Positions 13,486 to 21,076 of a stretch of 32,627 bases of DNA are shown here, piece after piece (within the stretch, counting starts at the first letter, position 1; every line of letters begins with the position of its first letter). Both the position numbers and the translations under genes were made by a program. The notes below the pieces were generated by a model. It worked only from the letters and a program-made list of their open reading frames with translations. It was not told the origin of the DNA and did no database searches. Source of the stretch: a virus; IMG/VR virus record IMGVR_UViG_3300032291_001745, positions 1 to 32,627 of that record. The stretch is one strand, 5' to 3'.

Positions 13486-14201
13486 TTACTGGTGGTGTTA
13501 CCACATTTGTGACAAGTAAATGGGTCATCACCACCTTCTGATAATTTCCAAGACCAACCACAGTTATCACAAATAACTTTTTCATCGATTATGGATTCGT
13601 AGATTTTAACTTTATTATCTAAAGTGCTCGACATTCCTGTAATATAAAAATCATCAAAAACATTGCTACCAAACATACCAAGTGTAAGAATAAAATAACT
13701 GTGATTAAATTGTCTGTCTTTTTTATCTATAAAAATTGTTAATCCGGGACTTGAAAAGGATGATAAAAATTTATAAGGTAAAATTGGTAAACCATAAATT
13801 CTATTATACATTTTAAATGTTTTATCCAACATTGGCTTTAATAAATTAATAATATAATCAACGTTTTTATGTTTAAACGCAACAACTTCGAATGACGCAA
13901 TTCCACTAAAATATTTATCAACTAACTGATAAATTTTATCATCTAAACCGTCAATAAAGTCATGATACTTTTTATCGTATTTAGGTGAAATTTTGTGGTA
14001 AACACTTGAGTCGATAGTTGCTTCAACACTAAAATAAAATTCATCATCAGAACCTATTGAGGGTTCTTCAATAACTTTATATTCGATTTGATTATCAAAA
14101 TTTAGATATTCATTTAATAGGTCTTCAACTAATAATATCTTATCTTCGGTACTTTCAATCATTAACACCCTAGACCTAAAAATTTGCTCTTTTAAATTCA
14201 T
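13482..14201 (-). CDS. Leader-bearing protein with C-terminal zinc ribbon
   Basis: The 239-residue minus-strand gene converges on 13485 and starts divergently 12 bp from the next gene. The N-terminus MNLKEQIFRSRVLMIES is a variant of the leader at 24975 and 25820. The C-terminus has CDNCGWSWKLSEGG then DPFTCHKCG, a four-Cys zinc ribbon seen at the ends of many marine-phage proteins. The middle is unrecognised alpha/beta. I infer a virion-associated protein whose leader is cut (M-I-E near residue 16). Confidence 0.6.
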   Translation of the reverse strand: MNLKEQIFRSRVLMIESTEDKILLVEDLLNEYLNFDNQIEYKVIEEPSIGSDDEFYFSVEATIDSSVYHKISPKYDKKYHDFIDGLDDKIYQLVDKYFSGIASFEVVAFKHKNVDYIINLLKPMLDKTFKMYNRIYGLPILPYKFLSSFSSPGLTIFIDKKDRQFNHSYFILTLGMFGSNVFDDFYITGMSSTLDNKVKIYESIIDEKVICDNCGWSWKLSEGGDDPFTCHKCGNTTSN

Positions 14202-14202
14202 A

Positions 14203-14214
14203 TATTTATAAATA
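14203..14214. promoter_or_regulatory. Palindromic bidirectional TATTTATA/TATAAATA element
   Basis: Start codons of two divergent genes (14201 minus, 14214 plus) are separated by 12 bp. The spacer with the first bases of the plus gene contains TATTTATA (14203-14210) and, overlapping, TATAAATA (14207-14214), so each strand shows the same motif just before its ATG. There is no room for ribosome-binding sites. Confidence 0.5.
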
Positions 14215-14945
14215 TGAAGATTAGTAATTTTATTGATATACTAAATAATAAATGGGTAACACCAATTGTGACAATAATAACCGGAATTTATGGAATGGTT
14301 TTTACCATTTATTTGAACAAGATGGATATTCAGGAAAAAAAACTAAATCAAATTGAAACAAATGTTAATACGAAGATTAGGGAAAAAGAATTTGTTAATA
14401 ATTTAAGATTAACATTGTATGAGGAAGTTAAACAATCCATGAAAACTAATGATACTAATCAACAAAAAATTACGTTATTATTGATTGATGAATTATTAAA
14501 GGAAGACATTGAATTTAGGGATAAATTAATAACTTTAGTTTTATCACACAATAACTCACCAAGTCTTGTTAAACATCAAAAAGACTTTATGGATTTTAGT
14601 GAAACTGAATCAATGAAAACTAATTCATGGAATATAAATGTCTATTGGTTAGAGGACATACCATCTGAATCACGACCAAGAGCTGAAAAAATTGTAAAAA
14701 TAATTCAAGAAAAATATCCGAATATAAATGTTAGGTTAAAAAAATTATCAAAGTTGGTTAATTCTAAAAAAGGATATAGAATAACTCAAAATATGATTAG
14801 AGCGGAAAAAGATGAAATGTTCTTGGCTACAGATATTATGAAATTAATAAACCAAACAAATGTTTTAGAAAAAGAAAAATTAATTTTAGTTAAATCTAAT
14901 GTTAAAACTAAGTTAATATTTTCTATATTTGTACGAAATATGTAA
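14214..14945 (+). CDS. Membrane-anchored protein with cytoplasmic alpha/beta domain
   Basis: The 243-residue product has one membrane helix near residues 15-34 (VTPIVTIITGIYGMVFTIYL), a coiled-coil-like linker (KLNQIETNVNTKIREKE), and a C-terminal domain with WNINVYWLEDIPSES and a helix-strand pattern resembling receiver-type or amidase-like folds. No catalytic motif is evident. A TATATTTG promoter for the next gene lies in its last codons. Confidence 0.55.
   Translation: MKISNFIDILNNKWVTPIVTIITGIYGMVFTIYLNKMDIQEKKLNQIETNVNTKIREKEFVNNLRLTLYEEVKQSMKTNDTNQQKITLLLIDELLKEDIEFRDKLITLVLSHNNSPSLVKHQKDFMDFSETESMKTNSWNINVYWLEDIPSESRPRAEKIVKIIQEKYPNINVRLKKLSKLVNSKKGYRITQNMIRAEKDEMFLATDIMKLINQTNVLEKEKLILVKSNVKTKLIFSIFVRNM
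14924..14931 (+). promoter_or_regulatory. TATATTTG promoter element
   Basis: TATATTTG lies within the 3' end of the preceding gene, 33 bp before the ATG at 14965. The leader is longer than at other such promoters. Confidence 0.45.
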
Positions 14946-14964
14946 TTAAAGTATTTAATATTGT

Positions 14965-15384
14965 ATGAAACCTGTATATCAAACAAAATTTTCACTATTT
15001 TATTCAAGCGGTAAAAGATTAACATATGGTAATTGTTTAATTGCTTGTGTGGCATCAATTGTCGATTTGCCAATTGATGAAGTTCCAAATGTCTATACTT
15101 TTTATGGTTTAGACTTTGAAGAAAAAATCGAAAATAAATTATGGTTTAAGACCTTGGAAATTTGGTTAAAAAACAAGTTTAATAAAAAACTAAAATACAA
15201 TGACATTAATGACATTACAAATGAAAGATATGTGATTATGAGAGGAACATCGACAAGAAACAAACCACATACGTGTATTTATGAAAATATCGATGGAAAG
15301 TTTGTACCATTTTTTGACCCACATCAAACCGGTGAATTTCTAGGTAAGATGGATTATTACCTGACGATTGAGAATAATCAATAA
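14965..15384 (+). CDS. Papain-like cysteine peptidase candidate
   Basis: The 139-residue protein has a Cys-His-Asp pattern in order: Cys24 in GNCLIACVAS, His102 in NKPHTCIYE and Asp118 in FFDPH. The segment GNC..ACVAS..DLPIDEVPNV followed by G-S/T-x-R and DPH is shared by small phage proteins predicted to adopt a papain/C39-like fold. It could cleave a host or virion protein or an isopeptide; the substrate is unknown. Short size fits a single domain. Confidence 0.6.
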   Translation: MKPVYQTKFSLFYSSGKRLTYGNCLIACVASIVDLPIDEVPNVYTFYGLDFEEKIENKLWFKTLEIWLKNKFNKKLKYNDINDITNERYVIMRGTSTRNKPHTCIYENIDGKFVPFFDPHQTGEFLGKMDYYLTIENNQ

Positions 15385-15392
15385 TAAATTGA

Positions 15393-15400
15393 TATTTATT
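15393..15400 (+). promoter_or_regulatory. TATTTATT element
   Basis: A TATTTAT-class element lies 19 bp before the ATG at 15420. Confidence 0.35.
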
Positions 15401-15419
15401 ATTATAACAATTAAAAAAT

Positions 15420-15728
15420 ATGTCTACGGGAACGATAAAACCACAACCAACACCGACTAACTTACCCAACAAACATAGACAAACGATAGATTGGGATAGT
15501 ACATATGGCCAGATATTTAAGATAGTTCAAAAACCAAAACACATTGAAACTATTGAGGACAATACAATAATTGTAACGCCGAAAAATAAAAAAGAATGGA
15601 ACACGTGGTCTGAAGTCCCTGAAGAAAAATTATGTAAGTTAAAAAGAAATTGGGAAATGATTCAAAAAAATTTATCAGAACATAAATATAACGAAATATT
15701 ACAATACATACAAACATCTTTTGATTGA
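15420..15728 (+). CDS. Unknown protein with Pro/Thr-rich N-terminus
   Basis: The 102-residue product opens with a disordered Pro/Thr segment (TIKPQPTPTNLPNKH), then has a helical domain with conserved-looking Trp (KKEWNTWSEVPEE, KRNWEMIQKNLSEH). Unrecognised. It is followed by a TAnnTTTG promoter. Confidence 0.5.
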   Translation: MSTGTIKPQPTPTNLPNKHRQTIDWDSTYGQIFKIVQKPKHIETIEDNTIIVTPKNKKEWNTWSEVPEEKLCKLKRNWEMIQKNLSEHKYNEILQYIQTSFD

Positions 15729-15752
15729 TTTTTTTAAATCAATTATTTTAAG

Positions 15753-15760
15753 TATATTTG
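15753..15760 (+). promoter_or_regulatory. TATATTTG promoter element
   Basis: TATATTTG lies 38 bp before ATG 15799. The spacing to an upstream TTG is not ideal. An AAGGAA purine run before the ATG may serve as a ribosome site. Confidence 0.45.
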
Positions 15761-15798
15761 TGTGTTAGTTAGACATTTTTAATTAGAAAGGAACGGTT

Positions 15799-16506
15799 AT
15801 GAGTAATGAAATGAGAAAATTGATAAACGAATTTAATGACTTAGTATCAGAAGATTCACTTTTACGTGTTAGAAGAAGATTACCTGAAAGTTTTTACTCT
15901 CAGGAAACTATTACCGAATCAAGTTTATCAAGATTACATTCACATATTAAAAATCATGATTGTGCTATCATAAGTGCTTTCAGAAATCAAATGGTGAACT
16001 GTGTTGACAAACCAACCAATGAAGAAATGATATCACTTAAAGATAATAGAGAAAGAAATAGAGGTTTAAAGTCGGCATTATTACTGTTTGGGTATTCTGT
16101 TACAAATGTTAAGGGTAGTTATATTGAAAATTATTTACAAGATAATCAGATTGAAGTTCTTGAAGACTCGTATTTTGTCGTAAATACTAATGACGATTCA
16201 AAGTTCGAAAAAAATTTAACAACTCTCGGTATTTTATTTTGTCAAGACTCAGTAATGTTCATTAAAGATGGGGGACAACACGTCTATTTAAAAGGTACAA
16301 ATAACAGCGATTATCCCGGTTTCGGAGATATCGATGTTAAAGGTAAAATATCGTTCGGTAAAGAAGGTGAGTTCATGACTAAAATTGGGAATCGACCATT
16401 TGTGATTGAAAGTTTTAAATCTCTACAGAACAATAGTAAAAATTTAGTTTCAAAATACGGTAGACCCATAATTGAACAAATTGAAAATTTTGATATTGAA
16501 TTTTAA
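15799..16506 (+). CDS. Conserved phage protein (DUF3293-like pattern)
   Basis: The 235-residue product contains SRLHSHIKNHDCAIISAFR, ERNRGLKSALLLFGYSVTNV, then VKGSYIE and SYFVVNTND, an order resembling DUF3293-type proteins of phages and bacteria. The following LGILFCQDSVMFIKDGG strengthens the match to phage members. Its start (MRKLINEFNDLVSE) also contains an L-I-N-E site like the leader-bearing proteins. Function unknown. Confidence 0.6.
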   Translation: MSNEMRKLINEFNDLVSEDSLLRVRRRLPESFYSQETITESSLSRLHSHIKNHDCAIISAFRNQMVNCVDKPTNEEMISLKDNRERNRGLKSALLLFGYSVTNVKGSYIENYLQDNQIEVLEDSYFVVNTNDDSKFEKNLTTLGILFCQDSVMFIKDGGQHVYLKGTNNSDYPGFGDIDVKGKISFGKEGEFMTKIGNRPFVIESFKSLQNNSKNLVSKYGRPIIEQIENFDIEF

Positions 16507-16541
16507 TTAATATGTGATATATTTAATGTTATTTAAATTGT

Positions 16542-16610
16542 ATGAATATACAAGTTTTAGAAAAATTGGACGATGAAGATTGGTTCTTACTTACTAAGAA
16601 AAAAAAATAA
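16542..16610 (+). CDS. Possible 22-residue peptide
   Basis: A short ORF (MNIQVLEKLDDEDWFLL and a Lys tail) fits between two genes and ends directly at a terminator. Being bounded by a gene and a terminator supports it, but the length gives little statistical weight. Confidence 0.3.
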   Translation: MNIQVLEKLDDEDWFLLTKKKK

Positions 16611-16644
16611 ACTCCATCCTTAAAAGGTGGGGTTTTCTTTTTTT
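16610..16644 (+). terminator. Intrinsic terminator
   Basis: AACTCC pairs with GGGGTT (one G-U), extended by inner pairs around a small A-rich loop, followed by a T-rich tract from 16633. Confidence 0.7.
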
Positions 16645-16678
16645 AATATGTTCATATACTTATTATCAAACCTTGTGA

Positions 16679-16742
16679 TTGAGGTCCACCCGAACATAGA
16701 TTCGGTTGAGTTGGAATAAACACCCAACGAAGTGGAGTTCAA
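16679..16742 (+). ncRNA. Three-way-junction RNA in the leader of the 16770 gene
   Basis: Three stems fit with no overlap: P1 TTGA-TCCAC (16679-16689) with GTGGA-TCAA (16732-16742), P2 CCGAA/TTCGG (16690-16705) and P3 GTTGG/CCAAC (16710-16728). The junction strands are TTGA and GAA. The gene starts 27 bp later, so it is placed like a riboswitch or processing element. It does not match the hammerhead core. Confidence 0.5.
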
Positions 16743-16769
16743 ATAAACCAAAAATAAGGAAAAAAGAAA

Positions 16770-17699
16770 ATGAACAAAACATTTAAGGAGGCTTTCAAGG
16801 AGCCCACCGCTTTTATTACCGTTAAAAAGCAAAGACAGAAACAAAACGGTACTAACATTTATCTACACGATAAAACAGAGTTTGAGATTGAACTCTATAA
16901 TCCCACAACAGAAAAGATTAAGGCAACGATTGAATTGAATGGTACACCCATTTCAAGTTCAGGTATTGTTCTTAAACCAGGCCAAAGAGTTTTCTTGGAA
17001 AGATTCATAGATGTTGACCGTAAGTTTTTATTTGAAACATACGAAGTTAGTTTAACTCAAGGTAGTATGGAGGCAATCCAAAATAACGGATTGGTTAAGG
17101 TTAAGTTTTTCAAAAAACATCGACCTCTACCATACACTGGTGGATATACATGGTATGGTTCGAACACTCTATATTATAATGGTGGTGTTCCTCCTATACT
17201 TAATGGAACGTTATCTACCACTAACGGTGCGGGTTCCATAACTAACACCGCATCATATTCAAATGAAGTACCAAGGTCAAGAAAGTCAAAAAATTTCATT
17301 GAAACAGGTAGTGTTGAAATGGGTAAAAAAAGTAACCAAGAGTTTGGTTCAGATTACGACACATATAGTGTTCTTGCAACATGGGTTAGAGAATGGAAGA
17401 TATTACCATACAGCGCAAAAGAAATAACCACTGAGGATTTGGTAAAAAAATGTGGTTGTGGAACCAAAATGAAAGACAACTATAAGTTTTGTCCTAATTG
17501 CGGAAAACAATTAATCAGAACCAAAACCGAAATTCATTATACAATGGATAGTTACGTAAGTATTGGTGGTAAACATTATTTGATGTCAACCTACCAAGAC
17601 ACTTTGGATAATTTTCTAAAGAGACATGAAAATAAACTAATTTACATAAAGTCGGATTCTCTTACATCAGATTCGTTAAGAGCAATCGTTATTGACTAA
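16770..17699 (+). CDS. Probable virion surface/decoration protein with zinc ribbon
   Basis: The 309-residue product starts with a short tail, then a beta-rich domain (EFEIELYNPTTEKIKATIEL, LKPGQRVFLERFID) found in proteins of large phages and some giant viruses. A Gly/Ser/Thr/Asn-rich linker follows (about 110-165). Near 228-245 a zinc ribbon CGCGTKMKDNYKFCPNCGKQ is present. The C-terminal part is beta-rich. The virion role is inferred from composition and family resemblance. It sits alone between two terminators. Confidence 0.6.
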   Translation: MNKTFKEAFKEPTAFITVKKQRQKQNGTNIYLHDKTEFEIELYNPTTEKIKATIELNGTPISSSGIVLKPGQRVFLERFIDVDRKFLFETYEVSLTQGSMEAIQNNGLVKVKFFKKHRPLPYTGGYTWYGSNTLYYNGGVPPILNGTLSTTNGAGSITNTASYSNEVPRSRKSKNFIETGSVEMGKKSNQEFGSDYDTYSVLATWVREWKILPYSAKEITTEDLVKKCGCGTKMKDNYKFCPNCGKQLIRTKTEIHYTMDSYVSIGGKHYLMSTYQDTLDNFLKRHENKLIYIKSDSLTSDSLRAIVID

Positions 17700-17724
17700 A
17701 CAAATAAAATCACAAGGTTATGGA

Positions 17725-17749
17725 ACCCTCAGTTTGACTGGGGGTTTTT
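17725..17749 (+). terminator. Intrinsic terminator
   Basis: The 8-bp stem ACCCTCAG/CTGGGGGT (one G-U) with a 5-nt loop is followed by T5. Confidence 0.85.
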
Positions 17750-17770
17750 ATTTTATATACTTGATAAGTT

Positions 17771-18010
17771 ATGACTAAAGAAGAATTTGATACATTATTG
17801 TGCGGCAAGACCGTACAACCAAATTATCCTGAATATAATAATCAAGGATTTAGGGTTTTAACCATTAATCGCAGAGAAGGGTTGGTTGAAGTTAGTGAAG
17901 TTAGATATTTTGGCAAAACAACATGGTATCGTTATGAAAATCTAAGTGTTGTTGAGTATTCAAAAGTACTTAATAGCCAAACATTTGAAGTGGTTGAAAA
18001 ATATAAATAA
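17771..18010 (+). CDS. Unknown small protein
   Basis: The 79-residue product is bounded by terminators on both sides, so it is a single-gene unit. Mostly beta strands (GFRVLTINRREGLVEVSEV). Family not recognised. Confidence 0.55.
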   Translation: MTKEEFDTLLCGKTVQPNYPEYNNQGFRVLTINRREGLVEVSEVRYFGKTTWYRYENLSVVEYSKVLNSQTFEVVEKYK

Positions 18011-18031
18011 CAATTCATAAAATGTTTATCA

Positions 18032-18063
18032 AATCCCATCTCTAAAAGGTGGGGGTTTTTTTC
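18032..18063 (+). terminator. Intrinsic terminator
   Basis: CCCATC pairs with GGTGGG around a short A-rich loop, followed by a T-rich tract. Confidence 0.8.
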
Positions 18064-18073
18064 TTTTACTGAC

Positions 18074-18081
18074 TATTTATG
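18074..18081 (+). promoter_or_regulatory. TATTTATG element
   Basis: A TATTTAT-class element lies 4 bp before ATG 18086, directly after a terminator, so this gene needs its own promoter. Confidence 0.45.
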
Positions 18082-18085
18082 TTAG

Positions 18086-19147
18086 ATGAAAATTATAATA
18101 ACAGAACAACAGCTTTCTCAAATAATTAATGAAGTTAGAAACAAACCTGGCGATAGGGACAAAATCTATCAAGATGAGAATATTGTTGTTGTTGCACCTT
18201 TAACACATACGTCTTCATGTAAGTATGGTGCCCATACAAAATGGTGCGTTTCGGTTCCATCAAATCCTGAACATTTTAATCAATATATGAAACATGGTGT
18301 TTTGATTTATTTTATTATTCGTTCACCATATAAAAACACCAATAAACCCGAATATAAATTTGCTTACTATCACCCATTTGATAATAATGGGGATGAATAT
18401 AAAGGGTGGTACGATATGTCTGACAATCAACTTTCATTTAAAGATAGTGTCGACCAAAACTTGATTAAGTTTCTAATCCCTGATGAGGTTTTTAATATGG
18501 TGAAAGATTATATTAAAACTCAAAAACCTATTTGGAAGGAAAAAGTTAAAAAATCGAAAATTGAACTTGTTGATAAAATAAAGAATGACCCAAAGAACAA
18601 GGAAAACATCATTGTGGACGACAAAGATTGGCTTATTATTAGATTAGATGACGGTTTTGACTATATTTTTGATGAAATGATGACTTATATCTACACCGAA
18701 CCGTCATTACAAATGACTATATTATATATCAATAAAAAAACTTACAACATGTATAGTCAAAGATTCGTATATTATAAAGACATAAGAAACAAAAACGTTT
18801 CAGAACATTTGATTATAAGAGATGTTAATAATGATGTTGAGACTAACAAAATTAACAACATTTATGAAAAATATTATCCAAAAATTGAAAAACAATATTT
18901 CAAAGATAGGAAAAAGTTTTACAATCCGCAAACCTTTGATAATGTTTATTTGTCACCGGAAGATGTTGAGGTTGGAGATAAAGTTAATAAGGATTATGTA
19001 ATCATTCGAAAATATAATGACCCCCAAACTAACCGAATTGTTTTTGACGGAATTGATAGTCATGGAAGAGAATATACAAATATCCATTATAATGATTCAG
19101 TCGGAGTTGGTGTAAAATACGACAAAGAACGACACAACCCAATATAA
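18086..19147 (+). CDS. Leader-bearing phage protein with YGAxTKWC domain
   Basis: The 353-residue product begins MKIIITEQQLSQIINEV, the same leader class as the three LRR-like genes. After it comes VVVAPLTHTSSCKYGAHTKWCVS (about 34-56), a conserved Cys/Trp motif of proteins in large phages, then an AYYHPFDNN...WYDMSDNQ stretch. The remaining 200 residues are charged alpha/beta. I infer a virion-packaged protein; the L/I-x-E site (I-N-E, residues 14-16) could be cut. Enzymatic role unknown. Flanking terminators make it monocistronic. Confidence 0.6.
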   Translation: MKIIITEQQLSQIINEVRNKPGDRDKIYQDENIVVVAPLTHTSSCKYGAHTKWCVSVPSNPEHFNQYMKHGVLIYFIIRSPYKNTNKPEYKFAYYHPFDNNGDEYKGWYDMSDNQLSFKDSVDQNLIKFLIPDEVFNMVKDYIKTQKPIWKEKVKKSKIELVDKIKNDPKNKENIIVDDKDWLIIRLDDGFDYIFDEMMTYIYTEPSLQMTILYINKKTYNMYSQRFVYYKDIRNKNVSEHLIIRDVNNDVETNKINNIYEKYYPKIEKQYFKDRKKFYNPQTFDNVYLSPEDVEVGDKVNKDYVIIRKYNDPQTNRIVFDGIDSHGREYTNIHYNDSVGVGVKYDKERHNPI

Positions 19148-19151
19148 TTGA

Positions 19152-19180
19152 AATCCCACCCCAAAAAGGTGGGGTTTTTT
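19152..19180 (+). terminator. Intrinsic terminator
   Basis: CCCACC/GGTGGG with an A-rich 7-nt loop is followed by six T. Confidence 0.88.
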
Positions 19181-19194
19181 GTTTTAAAAAAAGT

Positions 19195-19225
19195 TTTGGT
19201 GGTTTAAAAAAAAATTGTATCTTTG
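19195..19225 (+). promoter_or_regulatory. Bacteroidetes-type promoter of the paralog operon
   Basis: TTTG at 19195-19198, exactly 19 bp, then TATCTTTG at 19218-19225. It is a near-ideal match and follows a terminator. The GTG start is 5 bp downstream. Confidence 0.8.
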
Positions 19226-19230
19226 TTATT

Positions 19231-19851
19231 GTGAAAAAAGAAATTATCTACACAGAACACTACGTGCTTATTGTAAGTGAATTAACATCCACAGGAAAAG
19301 AAGGACAAGTCTTTTTAACTAAAGAAAACACAATACACACCGTAATTGGATGGAATTATGGCGATAGAGTTATAATCGCACACCGACCATTAACAGACGC
19401 ACCTATTCTTGAAGGAGTTCCTCTGTTGCCTTACTTTGGTCAAGAAGATGATGTTGAAGATTTAGCACTCGCATACGCATCATCAAAAGGATATGTAAAT
19501 CCAGAAGGATATTCAGATAAACAAGTTGGACTTTTACATGGATTTATTGATGGTTACAACAAATCAAAAGAAACCTACAAGTACACTGAAGATGATTTGA
19601 TTGCCTTTTCCAACTTTGTAACTACAAATTTAATGAATCATTCAGATTCAAATGGTTTTTATATTGGGGTTAGAAAGGTTCTTGAATTATTTAAACAAAC
19701 TCAACAACCAGAACGTCCTAAGTATTTTGAGTGTGAGATGGAAGATGGTTTAATCAATCAACAAACTGAATTGAATAATTGGGGGGAACGACAAATTGTA
19801 AAAATCAACTTACAAGGTCAAATAGAATTAATTGGTAAATACATTTATTAA
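19231..19851 (+). CDS. Unknown phage protein, family A copy 1
   Basis: The 206-residue product starts at GTG. It shares with copies at 19870 and 21073 the order EIIYTEHYVLIVS, IIAHRPLTDAPILEGVPLLP, ETYKYTEDDL, RPKYFECEME and a C-terminal Q-G-Q-x-E-L-I-G-x-Y. Copies 1 and 3 also share a PEGYSDKQVGLLHGFIDGYN insert that copy 2 lacks. Similar proteins are frequent in Flavobacteria phages. Function unknown. Confidence 0.65.
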   Translation: MKKEIIYTEHYVLIVSELTSTGKEGQVFLTKENTIHTVIGWNYGDRVIIAHRPLTDAPILEGVPLLPYFGQEDDVEDLALAYASSKGYVNPEGYSDKQVGLLHGFIDGYNKSKETYKYTEDDLIAFSNFVTTNLMNHSDSNGFYIGVRKVLELFKQTQQPERPKYFECEMEDGLINQQTELNNWGERQIVKINLQGQIELIGKYIY

Positions 19852-19856
19852 AACAC

Positions 19857-19864
19857 AAGGAGGT
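19857..19864 (+). promoter_or_regulatory. Strong Shine-Dalgarno sequence (AAGGAGGT)
   Basis: AAGGAGGT lies 5 bp before ATG 19870. Most genes here have no such site, as expected for a Bacteroidetes host, so this one stands out. GGAGGT also precedes the short frame at 31484. Confidence 0.55.
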
Positions 19865-19869
19865 AACAA

Positions 19870-20442
19870 ATGAAACACGAAATAATCTACACCAAACATT
19901 ACGCACTTATTATAAGTGACGAAAATATTAAAGATGTATGTAAAAATTTTCTTGAGGATGATTTGAAAACTAATACCCTCCCCATTTACTCAAATACTTT
20001 GGGTGAGTCTAAAAAAATCATCGCATATCGACCATTAATAGATGCACCTATTTTTGAAGGAGTTCCTTTATTACCTGAGTTTGAGGAGGATGACTTTTTA
20101 AATACTGAGATACAAGTTGTCGGAGATAATAAGACAATGTCTGTTAGTACTTTTTTAAAAAAATACGGTAAAGAAACCTACAAGTACACTGAAGATGATT
20201 TGATTAGTTTCCATAAATGGGCTTTTCAAAAAGTAAGGATAGAAGAATCTGATAAAAATACAAAAGAATTACTTGATGAGTGGCAATCTATTAAACAACC
20301 AAAACGTCCTAAGTATTTTGAGTGTGAGATTGAATACATCCATGACGAAACTGTACCCTATCCTAAAACATTAGGTACTAAACCAAAAACAACCACCAAC
20401 TCACAAGGTCAAACCGAGTTAATTGGAGAATACATTTTTTAA
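19870..20442 (+). CDS. Unknown phage protein, family A copy 2
   Basis: The 190-residue product matches copies 1 and 3 at both ends (EIIYTKHYALIIS, RPKYFECEIE, GQTELIGEY) and in ETYKYTEDDLI, but has lost or never had the central PEGYSDKQ segment. It has its own strong ribosome site, so translation does not depend on the upstream copy. Confidence 0.65.
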   Translation: MKHEIIYTKHYALIISDENIKDVCKNFLEDDLKTNTLPIYSNTLGESKKIIAYRPLIDAPIFEGVPLLPEFEEDDFLNTEIQVVGDNKTMSVSTFLKKYGKETYKYTEDDLISFHKWAFQKVRIEESDKNTKELLDEWQSIKQPKRPKYFECEIEYIHDETVPYPKTLGTKPKTTTNSQGQTELIGEYIF

Positions 20443-20458
20443 TACACGGTAGTAACAA

Positions 20459-20683
20459 ATGAAAAAACTAACAGATTCTAAACAAAAAAGCATTGAAGAA
20501 ATTAGAAATCAAGAAATGCCAGAAGATTACTATCCGCCAAAAGATTTGGCTAATGCTATTTGGGGTTCTTGTTTTCAGTATGAAAACATGGAAAATAATA
20601 ATATTGAAGAAAAAGTAAGAAATGCTTGTTTTATGATTGAAAAAATTTATAAAATACAAGAATTAATCAACAATCAGGATTAA
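20459..20683 (+). CDS. Unknown small helical protein
   Basis: The 74 residues are mainly helical and charged (SIEEIRNQEMPEDYY, EEKVRNACFMIEKIYKIQELI). It lies within the operon between family A copies. No known family. Confidence 0.55.
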   Translation: MKKLTDSKQKSIEEIRNQEMPEDYYPPKDLANAIWGSCFQYENMENNNIEEKVRNACFMIEKIYKIQELINNQD

Positions 20684-20698
20684 AAGGGGAATCTATTT

Positions 20699-21076
20699 AT
20701 GAATGACTTAGAAAAAGACTTCGTAAAATATCCGGAAGCATTAGGTTTAAAAGAGTTAGGATTTGATGAGTATTGTATGGGATGTTGTTATTATGAATGG
20801 AAAGATAGAGGAGTAACACATATACTACTACACACACCAGACAGTTATGATTCGCATTCAGGTGTAAAAGCACCAACATATTCACAATCCTTCCGATGGT
20901 TTAGAGAGAAGTATAAATTGGGTGCAATAGTCGCTCAATTTGGGTGGGGGATAGAAAATGAATTTGGACAAATCATCCATAATATTACCAGTGGTGAAAC
21001 TGTTTTATGTTACGAAGAAGCAGAACGAGCTTGTCTTAAAAAGTTAATTGAAATAGTAAAAGAAAAACAAAAATGA
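20699..21076 (+). CDS. Conserved phage protein
   Basis: The 125-residue product carries ALGLKELGFDEYCMG and APTYSQSFRWFREKYKL, a motif set common in small proteins of temperate and large phages. It ends in overlap with copy 3 (ATGA). Function unknown. Confidence 0.6.
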   Translation: MNDLEKDFVKYPEALGLKELGFDEYCMGCCYYEWKDRGVTHILLHTPDSYDSHSGVKAPTYSQSFRWFREKYKLGAIVAQFGWGIENEFGQIIHNITSGETVLCYEEAERACLKKLIEIVKEKQK

